The position numbers and the translations under genes are program-made. Shown here in pieces: positions 45,207 to 57,664 of a DNA stretch of 64,000 nt. The stretch's first letter is position 1. Each line of letters opens with the position of its first letter. The stretch spans positions 43,934,435 to 43,998,434 of the forward strand of contig OZ038508.1 of assembly GCA_964036315.1 (NCBI GenBank), written 5' to 3'. The notes below the pieces were generated by a model. That model did no database searches, was not told the DNA's origin, and worked only from the letters and a program-made list of their open reading frames with translations. The DNA is from Acanthosepion esculentum (taxonomy: Eukaryota; Mollusca; Cephalopoda; Sepiida; Sepiidae).

Positions 45207-46088
45207 CGAGGGTCATTTAATAAATAAGGTGAACTTTCGGTATTTCGCTAATACAGATAGAAGCTTACTCTTTTTTTATTTTTTTTGTTTTACTTCTTTT
45301 TCACATGGATTTAATTTTTTTTGCAGATTAAAAAAAAACTTTGAGAGTTTTGACGATTAACAAAGATGGCCGACCAAGAAGCATGCTCCAGGATTGAACA
45401 GCGGTCAGTTATCAAGTTTTTGGTTGCTGAATGGTGCAAACCAGTTGAAATTCATAGGAGAATGTCAACTGTGTATGGTGCCACATGTTTCAGCCAAAAA
45501 ATATCTACAAGTGGGCTAAATTGTTTAAAGTCCACGGAGCAGTGTTGTGGATGAAGACAGGCCTGGGAGACCTACAGAAGTGAGGTCTCCTGAGGTGATC
45601 GAATCAGTCAATGACCTCATTCAGTCTGACTGAAGGGTGACAGTGGATGACATTGCAAGGACTTTGAGCTTATCTGTTGGGACAAACGCAGCGGTCATCA
45701 GTCAGAAGGAGTCATCTTGCATCAAGACAACGCAAGACCACACACAGCAGCCCAAACTGTGCAGACCATCAACGAGCTGGGCTGGGAACTGCTCCCTCAT
45801 CCCCCTTACAGCCCAGACCTTGCCCCTTCAGAATTTCACCTGTTTGGTCCCTTGAAAGCGTTCACGAGAGGCACGAGTTTAAAAGTGACGATGAAGTCAA
45901 AAGTGGTGTGAGCGACTGGCTGAGACAGCAGTCCAAAGCTTTTTAGGCTGAGGGAATACGGAAGCTTGTGCACAGATGGGAAAAGTGTGTGACAGTGCTG
46001 GGAGACTACGTTGAAAAGAAAAGTAAGCTTCTATCTGTATTAGAAGTCCTTATACCGAAAAATTCACCTTATTTATTGAATGACCCTC

Positions 46089-46089
<1 letters not shown>
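45207..46089 (+). mobile_element. mariner element with intact ends, internally deleted
   Basis: Terminal repeats CGAGGGTCATTTAATAAATA (left) and its inverse at 46051-46089 (CGAGGGTCATTCAATAAATA read inward) are flanked by TA. Length is 883 bp, shorter than the usual 1.3 kb. The missing part is the middle of the transposase. It probably inserted in a TA-rich site, since TA runs lie on the right. Confidence 0.9.
45366..45952 (+). pseudogene. mariner transposase, broken
   Basis: The N-terminal part starts ATG at 45366 and reads EQRSVIKFLVAEWCKPVEIH, the first helix-turn-helix. In other frames VRSPEVIESVNDLIQSD and the linked VDDIARTLSLSVGT form the second DNA-binding part. The sequence then jumps to LHQDNARPHTA and HPPYSPDLAPSEFHLFGPLK, which holds the second and third catalytic Asp positions of a mariner DD34D enzyme. 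The stretch bearing the first catalytic Asp is deleted at about 45700. Frameshifts at about 45490 and 45690 also inactivate it. The C-terminal tail continues to about 46035. Confidence 0.85.
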
Positions 46090-46090
<1 letters not shown>

Positions 46091-46140
<50 letters not shown>

Positions 46141-46153
46141 ATATATACGAGGG

Positions 46154-46242
<89 letters not shown>
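46091..46242. repeat. (TA)n microsatellite with embedded mariner end fragment
   Basis: TA and TG tracts contain CGAGGGTCAT at 46148-46157, the first ten bases of the neighbouring mariner repeat, flanked by TA on both sides. Confidence 0.85.
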
Positions 46243-46245
<3 letters not shown>

Positions 46246-46770
46246 CTGTGTGAAACTCTGCAAATAATTATATGGACAAAATATGCAGTCAATTTCATGG
46301 CATAGGTGAACAAATAATATTTTAAGATTAGATTATCTGGGATATTTTCCTTTTTTACACTACGGGGAATCTAGCATGTTAATGTTGCTAAATATGCCGC
46401 CGTTAAAAACGATGGACATCTAAATTATCGTCCATTATTATTAAATAGCATTTAATAATGTTGTTACGGTAACCATAATTGTTTCCCCTTCAGTTTATTC
46501 GTCTCTAAAAGAAATCGTCGAACTTCACTTATTGGCAATAGTCAAATTTTATTGAATAAAACTTCGTTAAAAGCCTAAATGTTATTCTGTTTTTCTTTCA
46601 AACACACAAAATAAACACTAACGCCTGATTATTTAACAGATATATATGATTCGTCATTAAATCTTCTGGGTAACGAAGGGCGAATATGTATGCAATTAGA
46701 GTTTTCAACTTTATCACACAGTTTTATTATTTTCCTAACTTTCATATTATCATTATTATGTACGAGCTGT
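46243..46770. other. No feature recognised
   Basis: AT-rich DNA without identified motifs. Confidence 0.4.
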
Positions 46771-46774
46771 TCGT

Positions 46775-46850
46775 TGCAGTACGCATATCTTTGTTGTTAT
46801 AATCACAAAATGTCGCCGTTGTAGCCAAGGGCCTTCTTCAGCAGTTTGTC
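46775..46850 (-). repeat. Possible P1-related dyad
   Basis: The minus strand has CTGAAGAAGGCCCTTGGCTA followed by CAACGGCGACA, and ACAACAAAGATATGCG beyond. This resembles the CTGAAGA...GAAACG and ACAAAGATGAGG order in P1, but is diverged. Confidence 0.35.
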
Positions 46851-48030
46851 ATTGTATTCGATAACCTTCATAGATTTTCTAACTGGACCCTTTATTCAAT
46901 TAACTATGATAGATTGTGCTTATGCTGTTTGGAATTTTTCGATCAAATGTCCGTATTTCTTTCTAACTTCGACACACACGGTCTAGCGGCTTAAATATTT
47001 GCTTCACCCGATGACCTTGAAGATTTGTGGACAATGTTTGTGCACTTATATGCTCAAATATCACATACTCTGGTTCAATGGAAGAAATGAAACAAGCGAC
47101 ACAAAGATATAATTGGCGGAACATATTTCGCGAATTGAACCCTGCCTGCAAGACTATTTGAAACTGTGAAATAAAATGCTAAATCCTGTTATAGTTTGTG
47201 AGGCATCAGTTTGAATTAGATGTCGGTGTTGGTTTAGATTATCACGGTTTGGTACCTGTTCAACCTAATGAAGTCCATAAAGAAAAGCACGTTAGCTTTG
47301 AAAACAACGTAGATTATAGCGTACAGCTCAAAGTGATACTGAAATTCTTCACGGAAAGAAAACTACACAAAGTTGCCTAGTAGATGTGGGTAGGGTTTTC
47401 ACGTTTTAGATGAGTATGGCTCAAAACCAGAAGTTTAATATTTCCAGTTCGAATTTTTCATAGATATAAGACGGCATTAGCGTGCATAATAGACGGGAGA
47501 TAGATTTTATCTTTTGGAATTTTTCCGAACAGCAACGGTGCTATTAAAGCCAGTAATTTTGCACTTTCTGACAATTTTCAGAATTTTTCAACCTCATCAT
47601 TATTACCTCAATCGTTTTTTATATCAAAAATTGTTTGTATCACAATTATGACGAAACCAAATTTATGAAGAAATTAAGAGTAATTTGTTAATTAAATTCA
47701 CATCGATGTTCGCTATATTACGCCCTAAACTTCCTTACTTATGTAATTAATTTTGGAAGTTTTAATTAAAATCGGCTAGTTAATACTAGATGGCTTGTTA
47801 TAATACTGATTAGCATAATATATTCATATATTGTTGTGTCCTTGTTAGGGCCAGAAATAAAGACACAAAAGAGGAATTGCGTTAAACAAATATATTAACA
47901 GAAACAGTAATAGAAACATAAACAAACGAGTGTTACAGCAAGAATGTTCGGCCAGACTGTCAGAGCTGGCTGCTGGAAACTTCCCTCTCCAAAAGGCTAG
48001 GAGAGTCCATGCGTGTGTGTGTAAATTACC
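46851..48030. other. No gene recognised (1.2 kb)
   Basis: The open frame at 47198-47380 has no recognised family. Sequence at 47850-48000 is more balanced and may be an old repeat. Nothing firm. Confidence 0.4.
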
Positions 48031-48995
<965 letters not shown>

Positions 48996-49005
48996 ATAAA
49001 AGATT

Positions 49006-49215
49006 ACTTAAGTTTAATATCAATTTTTTGTTGTTTTCCCCTACTTCGAACTTTCTTGGTAAAGACCATTCTTTAAGAGCTTCTATTTATTTCTTTTTTA
49101 ATCGGAACCCTCGAAGAAAAATTTTTAATCAGGCAAAACAACAACAAAAAATTGATATTAAAGATAAGTAATATTTATATAATATTATTGAAGCTCTATT
49201 TTTAATAGTATTTAT
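49006..49215. repeat. Foldback with about 36-bp arms
   Basis: ACTTAAGTTTAATATCAATT...TTGTTGTTTT is inverted at about 49134-49170 (AACAACAACAAAAAATTGAT). Sequence 49160-49215 recurs in inverted orientation at 50511-50565. Confidence 0.7.
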
Positions 49216-49273
49216 ATATTTTTTTATATTGAACACTATATATCAAAATATCTGCTGTTTCTTAAATCTTAAA

Positions 49274-49276
<3 letters not shown>

Positions 49277-49355
<79 letters not shown>
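49277..49355. repeat. (TA)n microsatellite
   Basis: Pure TA run of about 78 bp. Confidence 0.95.
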
Positions 49356-49358
<3 letters not shown>

Positions 49359-50040
49359 TAAATGCGTGTATGTATTTATGTGAGGTTTAAAGGTAATCTG
49401 AAGGATAATCTTAATGCATTACACATGAATGTGCTGCAATTGAATAAGCTGATATTAAGTCGTGTAGAGTGGAAACTTTTTATTAGGGAGGAATGGAGAC
49501 CGTTGATGATGATTGTTTCAGCTAACTTCGGATCAATCCTGATCTGAAAAGAGCCACTCACACTGATTTGTCTAGTAACATGAAGTTTTGGAAATATGGC
49601 ATGTGTGAACGTAAGCTTTTGCCGATAATAGGTTATGGAAAAACACCAGAAAGTTCATCATAAAAGCAAGAAGCAAACCAAATGTGCTCGCCATGCCAAA
49701 ATACCTCCTCTTACTGCCGGCATTACCTGTGTTGTTTGCAGAAACATTTATAGAAATATTTACAGAAACATCTGCAGATCATCATCTGGACTGAGGCTTT
49801 TATCTGTCATATATGCCTGATATATATGAAATCGGAAGTTCATCTCACGAGCCTCTGAGGGACTAGGAGCTTCTGCTACAGTAATTCCTAAAGTTAGACT
49901 ATTACAAAGTAAGTAATTCACTGTCGGAATAATGATCGGATTTATGAGAATGCTAATGGTTTGAAAGACTAGCTTGCTAAATACGGTAACATAAATGTTA
50001 ATAATGAATCTTTCTCACTAGATTGTAACACCAGATAACT
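49356..50040. other. No gene recognised
   Basis: Open frames at 49362-49561 on both strands and 49635-49820 lack recognisable motifs. A short ATTTATAGAAATATTTACAGAAACAT repeat lies near 49750. Confidence 0.4.
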
Positions 50041-50044
50041 GTTC

Positions 50045-50690
50045 AATCGTGACACAAACATGTTAGAATATGTTCATGAACCTGTCCCGGGTATGACGAT
50101 AAATTACATCTGACAGCAAGGAATCTGATCGGGAGACTAGAGGTTTTGAGGAGCGTGAAATCACAACTTAATTGCTTTTGTTCTTAGGTTCATCGTGATT
50201 CGGGATGGTAGCACCTGTTAGGGTCCATGCTATGGGCCAATAGTGACCCCTCCAAGCAAAAACATAACACTATGAAAGTATAAAAAGACATTTGATAGTA
50301 AAAACAGCAGCAATTAATTTTCATATGAAAAATTTACCAGCAATATCTACTTCTAGTAAAATTACTAACTCTTATTATTTCTAGTAAAATTAGTAACGAT
50401 ACAATTTTAATGCAAAATGACCAGCTACACATTTTTTAGTAGAAGTACCCGCAATACAGCAGATATTTTATATATAGTACTCAATATAAAAAAATATTAA
50501 AATAATAATAAAAATAGAGCTTTAATAATATTATATAAATATTACTTATCTTTTGATATCATTTTTTTTTTAATTTGCAGTTGTATTTGGAGGCATACAG
50601 TTGCGTTCAAAATATATTGAGTTGAAGCCATGAGGTTGTTGAAAATATTTCTATTTCAGCATTAAATAACCGATAGAGGTTGAGATTCCG
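50045..50690 (-). repeat. Repeat family R1, full-length-like copy
   Basis: Reading the minus strand: CGGAATCTCAACCTCTATCG, TATTTAATGC, internal CTGGTAA units, then AACCTAAGAACAAAAGCAAT, CAGATTCCTTGCTGTCAGAT and TAATTTATCGTCATACCCGG. The last corresponds to one unit of the 30-bp minisatellite seen at 34957. Inside it, 50511-50565 is shared with 49160-49215. Confidence 0.65.
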
Positions 50691-51183
50691 CTAAACACAT
50701 CCACCAAACCGTACATGAACGGCCCACCGAGTTAATACTTAAAAAAATGTCGCAACGTTTACATTTTAAAGTAAGTTTTGACATATCAATGTCGTTGTGT
50801 TTTTCCCAGCAAAATTGTTTGTTTGAAAACTCAGTCACAGTAAACACAGGCAGCTGGAATACTTAAAAAAATGGTGTCAAGGATTTTCAGTTATTTTATG
50901 CATCAAAAACACACTTCTCTGATTTACCAACCCAAAATTGAATCGCTTCAAATCTTTCAAACAACTTGATGTATACAGCATATGGTAATGTTTCTTTTAA
51001 AACTACAATATCAAAAACTGGCTATAAAACCATAAAAAAACTGCTCAGATAAGATTGTTTCAAAAACTTCTCTAATTTTATTTACTAGCAGAATTTAATG
51101 TTGGAACAGAACAACATTGGTTGGGTACAATTATAAAGAACTGAACTCATTAATCTAACGAACGAGTTTGTAATGAATGGGAT
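50691..51183. other. No feature recognised
   Basis: AT-rich sequence. Confidence 0.4.
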
Positions 51184-51185
51184 AG

Positions 51186-51612
51186 ATGGACACTCGTATC
51201 CGATGATGCTCGTCTAATAAGGAGGCTAACCAATCCCTGTTGCAGATGCCTGATCAGGTACACTTGTGTTTGTTCAACACCCATATACTTCAACTTTGTT
51301 GCGCGGACCTTCGTTACAGTTTCTGGGAGAGAGCACGTTATCTAGCGGAGGAGCAGTTTGAACAAGTCCAGCACGCTCAAACACGATGGCTTGTGACCTC
51401 ATGTTATCATAACAATCGTCGACCCTATTCATTCACAAGTCTTGGGTGAAGCTGTGGTATGCTTTTCAGGATTTCTCCAAAGCTTCCCCATGCTGTGAGT
51501 GCCTCCTACAGATCGATAGCATCAAGAAGTCACCTTCCTGACAAATCGACCCTGGTGAGATTCGAACCCGAGTCTTATGGTCAGAAAGCGAACGTTCTTA
51601 CCACGTGCCCAA
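51186..51612 (-). mobile_element. Long tRNA-derived SINE family S3, copy 2
   Basis: The minus-strand head reads GGGCACGTGGTAAGAACGTT (A-box, diverged) and GACTCGGGTTCGAATCTCAC (B-box GGTTCGAATC). The body then follows 25935-26350 in order, including TTGGAGAAATCCTGAAAAGC and AGCGTGCTGGACTTGTTC. An open frame over the body (51240-51449) is coincidental. Confidence 0.75.
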
Positions 51613-52530
51613 TTAACGAACTATAACTGTAATACAATCTTGTTAACTAACGTATACTTTCTGAAATTAGCCTCCCTTTACCCGACGCATAGGTATTCGA
51701 AACAACTCAAACACGACTGTAAAAATGTTTCAGATGATTAACAATTGATATCCTGCCTACAAGTCGGTCAAGAGAGTTACTTATTTATTTTTAAGATGTA
51801 AACACACATAGAGCGCATACTTCTGACACTGCCCTTAATAATTCGATTGTGTGCTCAGGAGATGTGTAGAAGACCAAATTAAATCCCGACCAGATTGTAC
51901 CCAGATATATTTTACCCTTCCAGCATATCCCTGGGGATATGACTGGGGCTAGCGTAGTTCATTCGTCGTCTACAATATAGCCCGTTCTTCCAGTTCATAA
52001 ACACGCTGATATGAACTCATTGAAGAGGAATTGGGCTAGCCTGTTTCTGAAAGGAAACTAATCCTATTCATTTTATACAGCTAATAATACTGCAAATCAA
52101 TTCTAAATTGTGTCCCGTAGACTGCCCACAGAAAACAATAGTGTTCAGTAACAAAACTAAAAAATCTTCAATAATTTAGATCAAAATCTATAGGGATCAA
52201 TAAGTAATGTACAAACCACGAAATCGAAACAAAGAAAGTGAAGGGCTCGGAATGTGCGTAAATCTTTACTTGTGTGTGATTGCATGATACATAACATCCT
52301 TGACTATTATCTGTGGCTACCATAATATATATCTTTACATGATAAAAATTAGAGGAAATTTAGGTTTAAGCGTGTATACCTATAGTATTGACCTTTTTTA
52401 TATCCGGAGTATAAGCTGGCCTAGCGTTAGACCCACTTCACGAGTATTGACAGTCTAAAGTAGAATATTCCCTTACACAAGTCCTGTAAACTTAGCTGAT
52501 GAGTATGGGGCCAGAGCTCTCAACAAAACT
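51613..52530. other. No gene recognised (0.9 kb)
   Basis: Balanced composition around 51900-52050 and 52380-52500, but no motif or partner found. Confidence 0.4.
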
Positions 52531-52534
52531 AGGT

Positions 52535-52775
52535 GTTAATGCTGTGATTTTCATTGCAATATTTACGTAATGGAATTGCTAGGCCCATGCCCAAACTGTT
52601 TTTAGCTGATGCCCAGGATTTCTGCCACGAGTGCTAAAGTGATTCGTTGTTCTTTCCTGATCAAGGCAACCACACTCGAGATGTGCTCTTCTGTCTGCAA
52701 GGTTGGTGGGCGACCAGATCAGCTTTCGTCCAATGCACGCTTTAAAGTGTCCTAACTACTCAAACAAGTTTAGTT
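52535..52775 (-). mobile_element. mariner transposase N-terminal fragment (pseudogene)
   Basis: The minus strand at about 52603-52713 reads GRPPTLQTEEHISSVVALIR then KEQRITLALVAEILGIS, directly followed by a stop. This is the linker plus second helix-turn-helix of a mariner/SETMAR-like transposase. The GRPP hook binding DNA between the helix sets is intact. No terminal repeats recognised. Confidence 0.7.
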
Positions 52776-52839
52776 GACTCATGGTGCGTACTCGACATTT
52801 CGCCACCATCTGTCAGGTGTTAATCCCTCTGTCTACAGA

Positions 52840-53215
52840 AAACGAACTAAGGTGAAGAGGAGACTTGATGGAATAAAAATGCGGTTCTACAGAATTAAAA
52901 TCAGAAAACCATGGATAGAAGTAACAGTGAAGATGCATGGACAATTGAAAGAAAAAGGATACTTAGCACAAGAAAGAGACAGTTGAATTTTCTAGGCCAC
53001 ATAAAAGGACAGAGGGATTGGAAAATTTGACACTGACACCACAGTTCGAAGGCAGGAGAGTCAGAGGAAACAAGTCGTCACTTATCTAACCAGCGTGTGG
53101 AAATGGTTGACTGAACAGTTATTGAAAATATACAATTTTTTTCTATACAAAGGATAGGAAGATGAGGTGAGCCATGATTGCCCACATCTTGAAGGGACAC
53201 AGCACAAAGTAGAAG
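52840..53215 (+). mobile_element. RTE-like LINE C-terminal relic
   Basis: KVKRRLDGIKMRFYRIKIRK then PWIEVTV, TRKRQLNFLGHIK and GLENLTLTP in the family order. Ends with MIAHILKGHST near 53175-53210, close to the usual family terminus. Frames shift repeatedly. Confidence 0.75.
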
Positions 53216-53219
53216 AAGA

Positions 53220-53634
53220 ATTGTGCTCATGCTGGTCATTATAATTGTTACTATAGACATAAGGTTTTGACCAAATACCCTTTCGTCATATTCATATGGC
53301 CAATGTTTGTCTGATATGAAAGCGGCACGATACCCTGTTGAAAGGCAAATTACGAAATAGGAATGCTCTAAAAATACATCTTTGCCCTTCTTTAGGACAA
53401 TGCTGTCTTGGATGTAGAATTTGGTTAAAACATGTGTAAATTCAATCCCATTATTAGGTAATGAAATATATATTGATCTGCCATCACCTGGACAGAATAT
53501 CACATTAATCAACATATATCTCATATGTATATCCTCTGTACACACATCTACTTGGGTCGTTCATTTTTTGCTTGATTCCGTTTATTCTTCAAGTATTTGT
53601 TTAACAATCAATGCTCTGTGCCATTCAATACCTC

Positions 53635-53640
<6 letters not shown>
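53220..53640. other. Unrecognised sequence with a minus-strand open frame
   Basis: A minus-strand frame from 53545 stays open for about 105 residues before entering the antisense LINE (total 155). No domain, signal or splice support was recognised. Most likely chance. Confidence 0.3.

Positions 53641-53713
<73 letters not shown>
53639..53713. repeat. (TC)n microsatellite
   Basis: Pure TC run of about 37 units. Confidence 0.95.
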
Positions 53714-54342
53714 ATTAGCATAATAATTTGATCCTTCATACACTTATTTTTCGTTTCTTATTTCTCTTCCCTTGTGTAACCCGTTTTTGTCGTTGTCACC
53801 ACTGGTTCCCTTAAGGTACTCTATTTGGAATCATTACTTCTTAAGTTTTTCATTTTGCTTAATTACATCATCATATGTATGTTTCCAAATTGAGTCATTC
53901 TAGAGATATAGTTTAAGCGGTGCTGATATCTTGGAGCTGGTCACTTGCACAGTCAGCATTTGGGATTGATTTGACATATAGAACTGAATGTCTAGTGGAT
54001 GTCTTGCTATTGTAACTTTTTGGGGAGTTGGACTTTGATTCAATGAGCTGCGGTCAAATATCAGCCGAGTTATTGCATCCATTTCGTACAAATGCAGTTG
54101 CGAAAGCATGAACTAATCTCCCCTGAAGCTATGGATTGTATAGCAGAATAGATTGGGCTCTCGATGAAATTGACTTCAAAACCGTGGAGAAAGCAACAGG
54201 AAATCAATCCACTTTATGAGAAATCATGGCGAATCCCAGATAATAAGAAAAAGGGACTATGGCAAACTGCGATAGTCCTTCTCCTGAAGGCACATAACAT
54301 ATCAATAAATAAAACATCTCCAAATCGTTTACTTAGTATTAT
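53714..54342. other. No gene recognised
   Basis: Minus-strand frame at 53900-54109 has no recognised motif. Confidence 0.4.
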
Positions 54343-54344
54343 GT

Positions 54345-54530
54345 AGACTGTGTGTTTCTTTTACATTAATATGCTGATGACTGGATAAAAACTGATACAG
54401 AGATGATATATCATGACCGATAACATTACAGCTTCTTTGAATTTTGTCAAGAACCTTAAGATATATAGCAGGGTCACCAGACAAGTTGTGATAGCAATAT
54501 TTAATACACGGAAGGTTTCTTTGTTTGTTT
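54345..54530 (-). mobile_element. CR1-like LINE fragment
   Basis: The minus strand reads HNLSGDPAIYLKVLDKIQRS then CNVIGHDISSLYQFLS, the CxHIW-GAP-YL-LLDKVQKR segment of the family. Confidence 0.65.
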
Positions 54531-54592
54531 AACAGCTTGTCTAATCTCTATGGGTCATTTAATGCCGAAATTTATTTTTCTTGGGAATTATT

Positions 54593-55168
54593 AAAGTTAT
54601 GGTCCAGGTTCCTTGTACCACGGTGATGGTCCAAGGTAGATTCAATGAAGAATAACTCGAACACAAGTATGGATTAACACAGATATATTACAAACAGAAT
54701 ATGTACAAAAGAAGTAGAAGTGTTAGTAATAACAATCAGGTTAGGTTAGAGAGAACTATGTTGTCTCGACCAGTATCACTATTCCAATGTCTTACAGTAA
54801 TCGTCTGACGCGACTTTGCCTCTGACTGACTCACACTGACTCTGTGTCTGACTCACACTATATTCATCAACACGCCCACGTGTGTCAAATGTGGCACAAG
54901 GCCGGTTTAATGTGGGATTTCAGAGCCCGTAGGCTCGGGCAAAAATTGCCCGTAGAACCCGTATAAACGGGATCGGGGTGGTCAACCACCTCGAACGAGG
55001 TTCTGCCCTTCGGCGGAACCTCGTCCGGGTTCCTCTCTGCCCAAAGGCAGAGAGTTCCCCTCTGCCTCAGAGGCAGAGAGTTCGACCGAATAGGTGAGAC
55101 GTCCAAAAAGGACTGACTCACACTACTTCTTCCTCTTGAGGTGCAGTATCTATGGTGTTCCTATAACA
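54593..55168. mobile_element. Insertion of about 576 bp carrying hairpin family H1, copy 2
   Basis: It splits an R1 repeat. The left 300 bp are AT-rich with GGATTAACACAGATATATTA. Then CTGACTCACACT is repeated three times around 54820-54860 and once at 55105. The GC-rich hairpin string lies at 54923-55078. The ends have GTTAT and ATAAC. It could be a solo LTR or a DNA element. The class is unknown and no target duplication is certain. Confidence 0.5.
54923..55078. repeat. String of seven consecutive hairpins
   Basis: In order: GAGCC-CGTA-GGCTC (54923); CGGGCAA-AAA-TTGCCCG (54936); CCCGT-ATAA-ACGGG (54958); GGTGG-TCAA-CCACC (54977); CGAGGTTCTGCC-CTTC-GGCGGAACCTCG (54996, one G-U); CTCTCTGCC-CAAA-GGCAGAGAG (55033); CTCTGCC-TCAGA-GGCAGAG (55060). 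Each closes on itself and they follow with gaps of only a few bases. The copy at 23390-23650 shares most of these words. Confidence 0.9.
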
Positions 55169-55465
55169 ATTAATTTCTTTTACAAAACAATTTTGCTGCT
55201 AATGATATTTTTCAAAAATGTATTGCTGGTTATGAAAATGTTTTGCTGTTATTTTTACAATATATAAACTATTTTGATATAGAAATGTATTTTTATACTT
55301 TTATAGTGTTTTTACCCCAGTTTTGGGTGTTAACTATTAACCTATAATTTTGACCACAACAGCTGCTACCACCAGGGGTCAGGGTGAACCTGGGAACAAC
55401 TGCAATTAAGAGGTGCCTCCACACTCCTCAAAACCTCTCGATGAGATGCCTTCATGCCGGATGTT

Positions 55466-56396
55466 TATCCTCACACCCAGGACGTTCAAAGCATAGGTAA
55501 ATCGTAGATTTATAAACGTGCAAGATACAGTCTTGCGAGAAATACTATCCGGCACGACAAAGTGAAAAAAAATCCTAGAATCAGATCCACCACTGTCAGT
55601 GCAAAACGTGAGATTGCAAAGGTGCAATGAGTTACTCTCCCAGAGGTTAGCAGCAACTATGGAAGGCATAAATGGTCCTCTGATAAGACTAAAATTACCC
55701 GTTCGTTTTGGAAGCTTACAAGTCATTTCTTGATTCAATTATCAATAGATTGTGGTCAGTCTTCTTTTCATTTGTGAAAAACTTGCCCAGCATTCACGAA
55801 CAAAAGGGATGAATTACGCTATGTAACACTTCAGTACTCTTTTCTTCATTTCTAATGATAATCTCTTTAGATTTGAAAGCCACTGATGAGACTGTATTAT
55901 AGGCACTATTTAGAAGCCACCAGATATTCGTTGGATATATGTGAATATCAAAGATAATAAGCGAAGCAAGATGCTATAAATTATTTTCTTTGCTCAAATG
56001 GAATATTTTGAGCATGTTAGACATCTACACAGCCCGTTGTATACTGCTGATTATTGTCAAGCTAGGCTTTGGTGAAACCACTACCAATGTCAAATCGTCT
56101 AACCAACAGGGCAACGTCGTTCAGCGAAATGAAATCCCTAACATGAAATTTTGCAAACTTCATTCGTTAATCACACTTTCCATTTCCGTGTCCGTCCAGT
56201 AAGTCTGCTATCATTAGTCTCTATAAGGTCCTTCCATTTTTTTTGCCTTTCTTTGCACTTCTTTCCAACTTTCTCGTCCTTGATCAGCCATCCAATTATT
56301 CAATCATATCAAACGGATGGCTCGCATGTTCATGCAAAACTCTCACATTCATTCTGTCCTTTTTATCACATTCTGAAAGTTTTATTTTCTCATTAC
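55466..56396. other. No gene recognised (0.9 kb)
   Basis: Frames at 55406-55738 (minus) and 55990-56428 (plus) show no family motif. Part of the first lies in R1, and the last overlaps a SINE. Confidence 0.4.
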
Positions 56397-56397
56397 T

Positions 56398-56692
56398 CAG
56401 TTATGTGCTATGCGTGATACATGCTTAGGCGATCATGTATCTTTCAATAGATTCGGCAGATTTGTTCCCGCAGTAGGTTGCCATTTCTTTCTGCTTTAGA
56501 CCAGCTGACATCAAAGGCTATAGAACCCGGTCAGTCCTGCAATTTACCCATAGCTGGGCGGAGAGAAGAAGAGGATTCATATCTTTCCCAAGGTAGCTAG
56601 CAAGTGAATGTAATGGATTTGAATGGAATTCGAACCTCGGCTCTCCGATTCCTCAATCCGAATCGCTATCCATTACTCCACCGTGCCTCCTC
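56398..56692 (-). mobile_element. tRNA-derived SINE family S1, near full length
   Basis: On the minus strand: GCACGGTGGAGTAATGGATA (A-box), GAGCCGAGGTTCGAATTCCA (B-box), body, and a tail ending GTATCACGCATAGCACATAA. It is the copy closest to the plus-strand one at 25515. Confidence 0.8.
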
Positions 56693-56719
56693 TTTATGTG
56701 TCCCAAACTTTTCATCGTC

Positions 56720-57475
56720 TCTATTTGATATGTTGGTAGAAGTTTCTTCTTATCACAGGGAGAGTAATTACTCACGCCTTCTTAGACGCATGCTTCCCAC
56801 TGGAATGAAGTGGATTGATTATATGGCTACAATTGCAAGGTCTACTGTTCGGGAACTCGGTTCACTGTTTCGTACTGGACACTTTCTCTCGCTGGAATAC
56901 ACTTTGCACGTTTATAAATCCACCATTCGTCCGTGCGTTGAATATTGCTGCCATATATGGACTGGTCCTTCTACTTTATATATCGAGATTTTTGATAAAA
57001 CGAAGTCTCTGAAATGTAATCGATTCTGACCTGGGTTCTCGACTTCAGTCACTATCCCACTGTCATATCGGAGATAGCCTCTATCTTTTCTACAACAAAA
57101 ATCAATGGCAATTGGTCTGATGAGCTTTCCTCTTTTGTGCTTCAACTGCATTAATTTAAGCGTACTAATTAATTGGCAATTAGGTCTCACCGTCTTATCG
57201 TTGAATTAACTTCCTGTAAGCGGAAGTTGTATTCTAATAGTTTCTCTTCTCGTGCTTCTTGTGGAAATTACTTCCGGTTTCTTCTTTCCCTGCTATCTAC
57301 AATCCTAAAGGATTTAAATGCAAGGTCAATCGCTATATTTTATTCAACCAGTATGTTGTTATTTTATTGTCCTTTTTCATCATCAAAGTTTCTTTAATTC
57401 TTTTCACACACAGTAAAAACTTTAAGTTTTAGTGACAGTATCGCCTTGCATGGGATGAAAGGATTACAAACAAAT
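56720..57475 (+). mobile_element. CR1-like LINE, C-terminal part with 3' terminus
   Basis: Plus strand reads RSTVRELGSLFRTGHFLSLE then YTLHVYKSTIRPCVEYCCHI and WTGPSTLYIEIFDKTKS, an open stretch of 141 residues from 56604. In other frames it continues with SDLGSRLQSLSH-C and a late KGFKCKVNRYILF. The end GTATCGCCTTGCATGGGATG at about 57445 is the complement of the CATTTCACCCCAAGC terminus at 19695 and 40905. The coherent order of C-terminal text and terminus makes this a good 5'-truncated copy. Confidence 0.8.
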
Positions 57476-57662
57476 TCCTATCGTCTTTAAAAATTTCTCG
57501 ATTCTCACTTTTCCCTGTCTATATTTATGTCACAAGTCTTTTCTTCAACCGTGCGAAAATCTTCCAAATTTCTCTGGCATATTAGATATTATATAACTGT
57601 CAATAACTCTTATTTTCGTGTATTTTTGAGCATATTTTCCAACCTCTTAAGCTTTTTTGTTA
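57476..57662. other. No feature recognised
   Basis: AT-rich spacer between two LINE relics in opposite orientation. Confidence 0.35.
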
Positions 57663-57664
57663 CA

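Larger units (their letters stand above)
54535..55465 (+). repeat. Repeat family R1, interrupted by an insertion
   Basis: The R1 head (TCTATGGGTCATTTAATGCC) stops at about 54592 and the R1 middle (TTTGCTGCTAATGATATTTT) resumes at about 55170. It continues to CCCCAGTTTTGGGTGTTAAC, GGGAACAACTGCAATTAAGA and ATGCCGGATGT. The interruption is 54593-55168. Confidence 0.65.

Noticed and set aside
47198..47380. 60-codon frame with balanced composition
   Set aside because: No family motif, no neighbouring exon-like signals; cannot be supported.
53078..53545. Minus-strand open frame of 155 codons
   Set aside because: Its last third is antisense to an RTE-like relic and the rest has no recognisable domain; likely chance.
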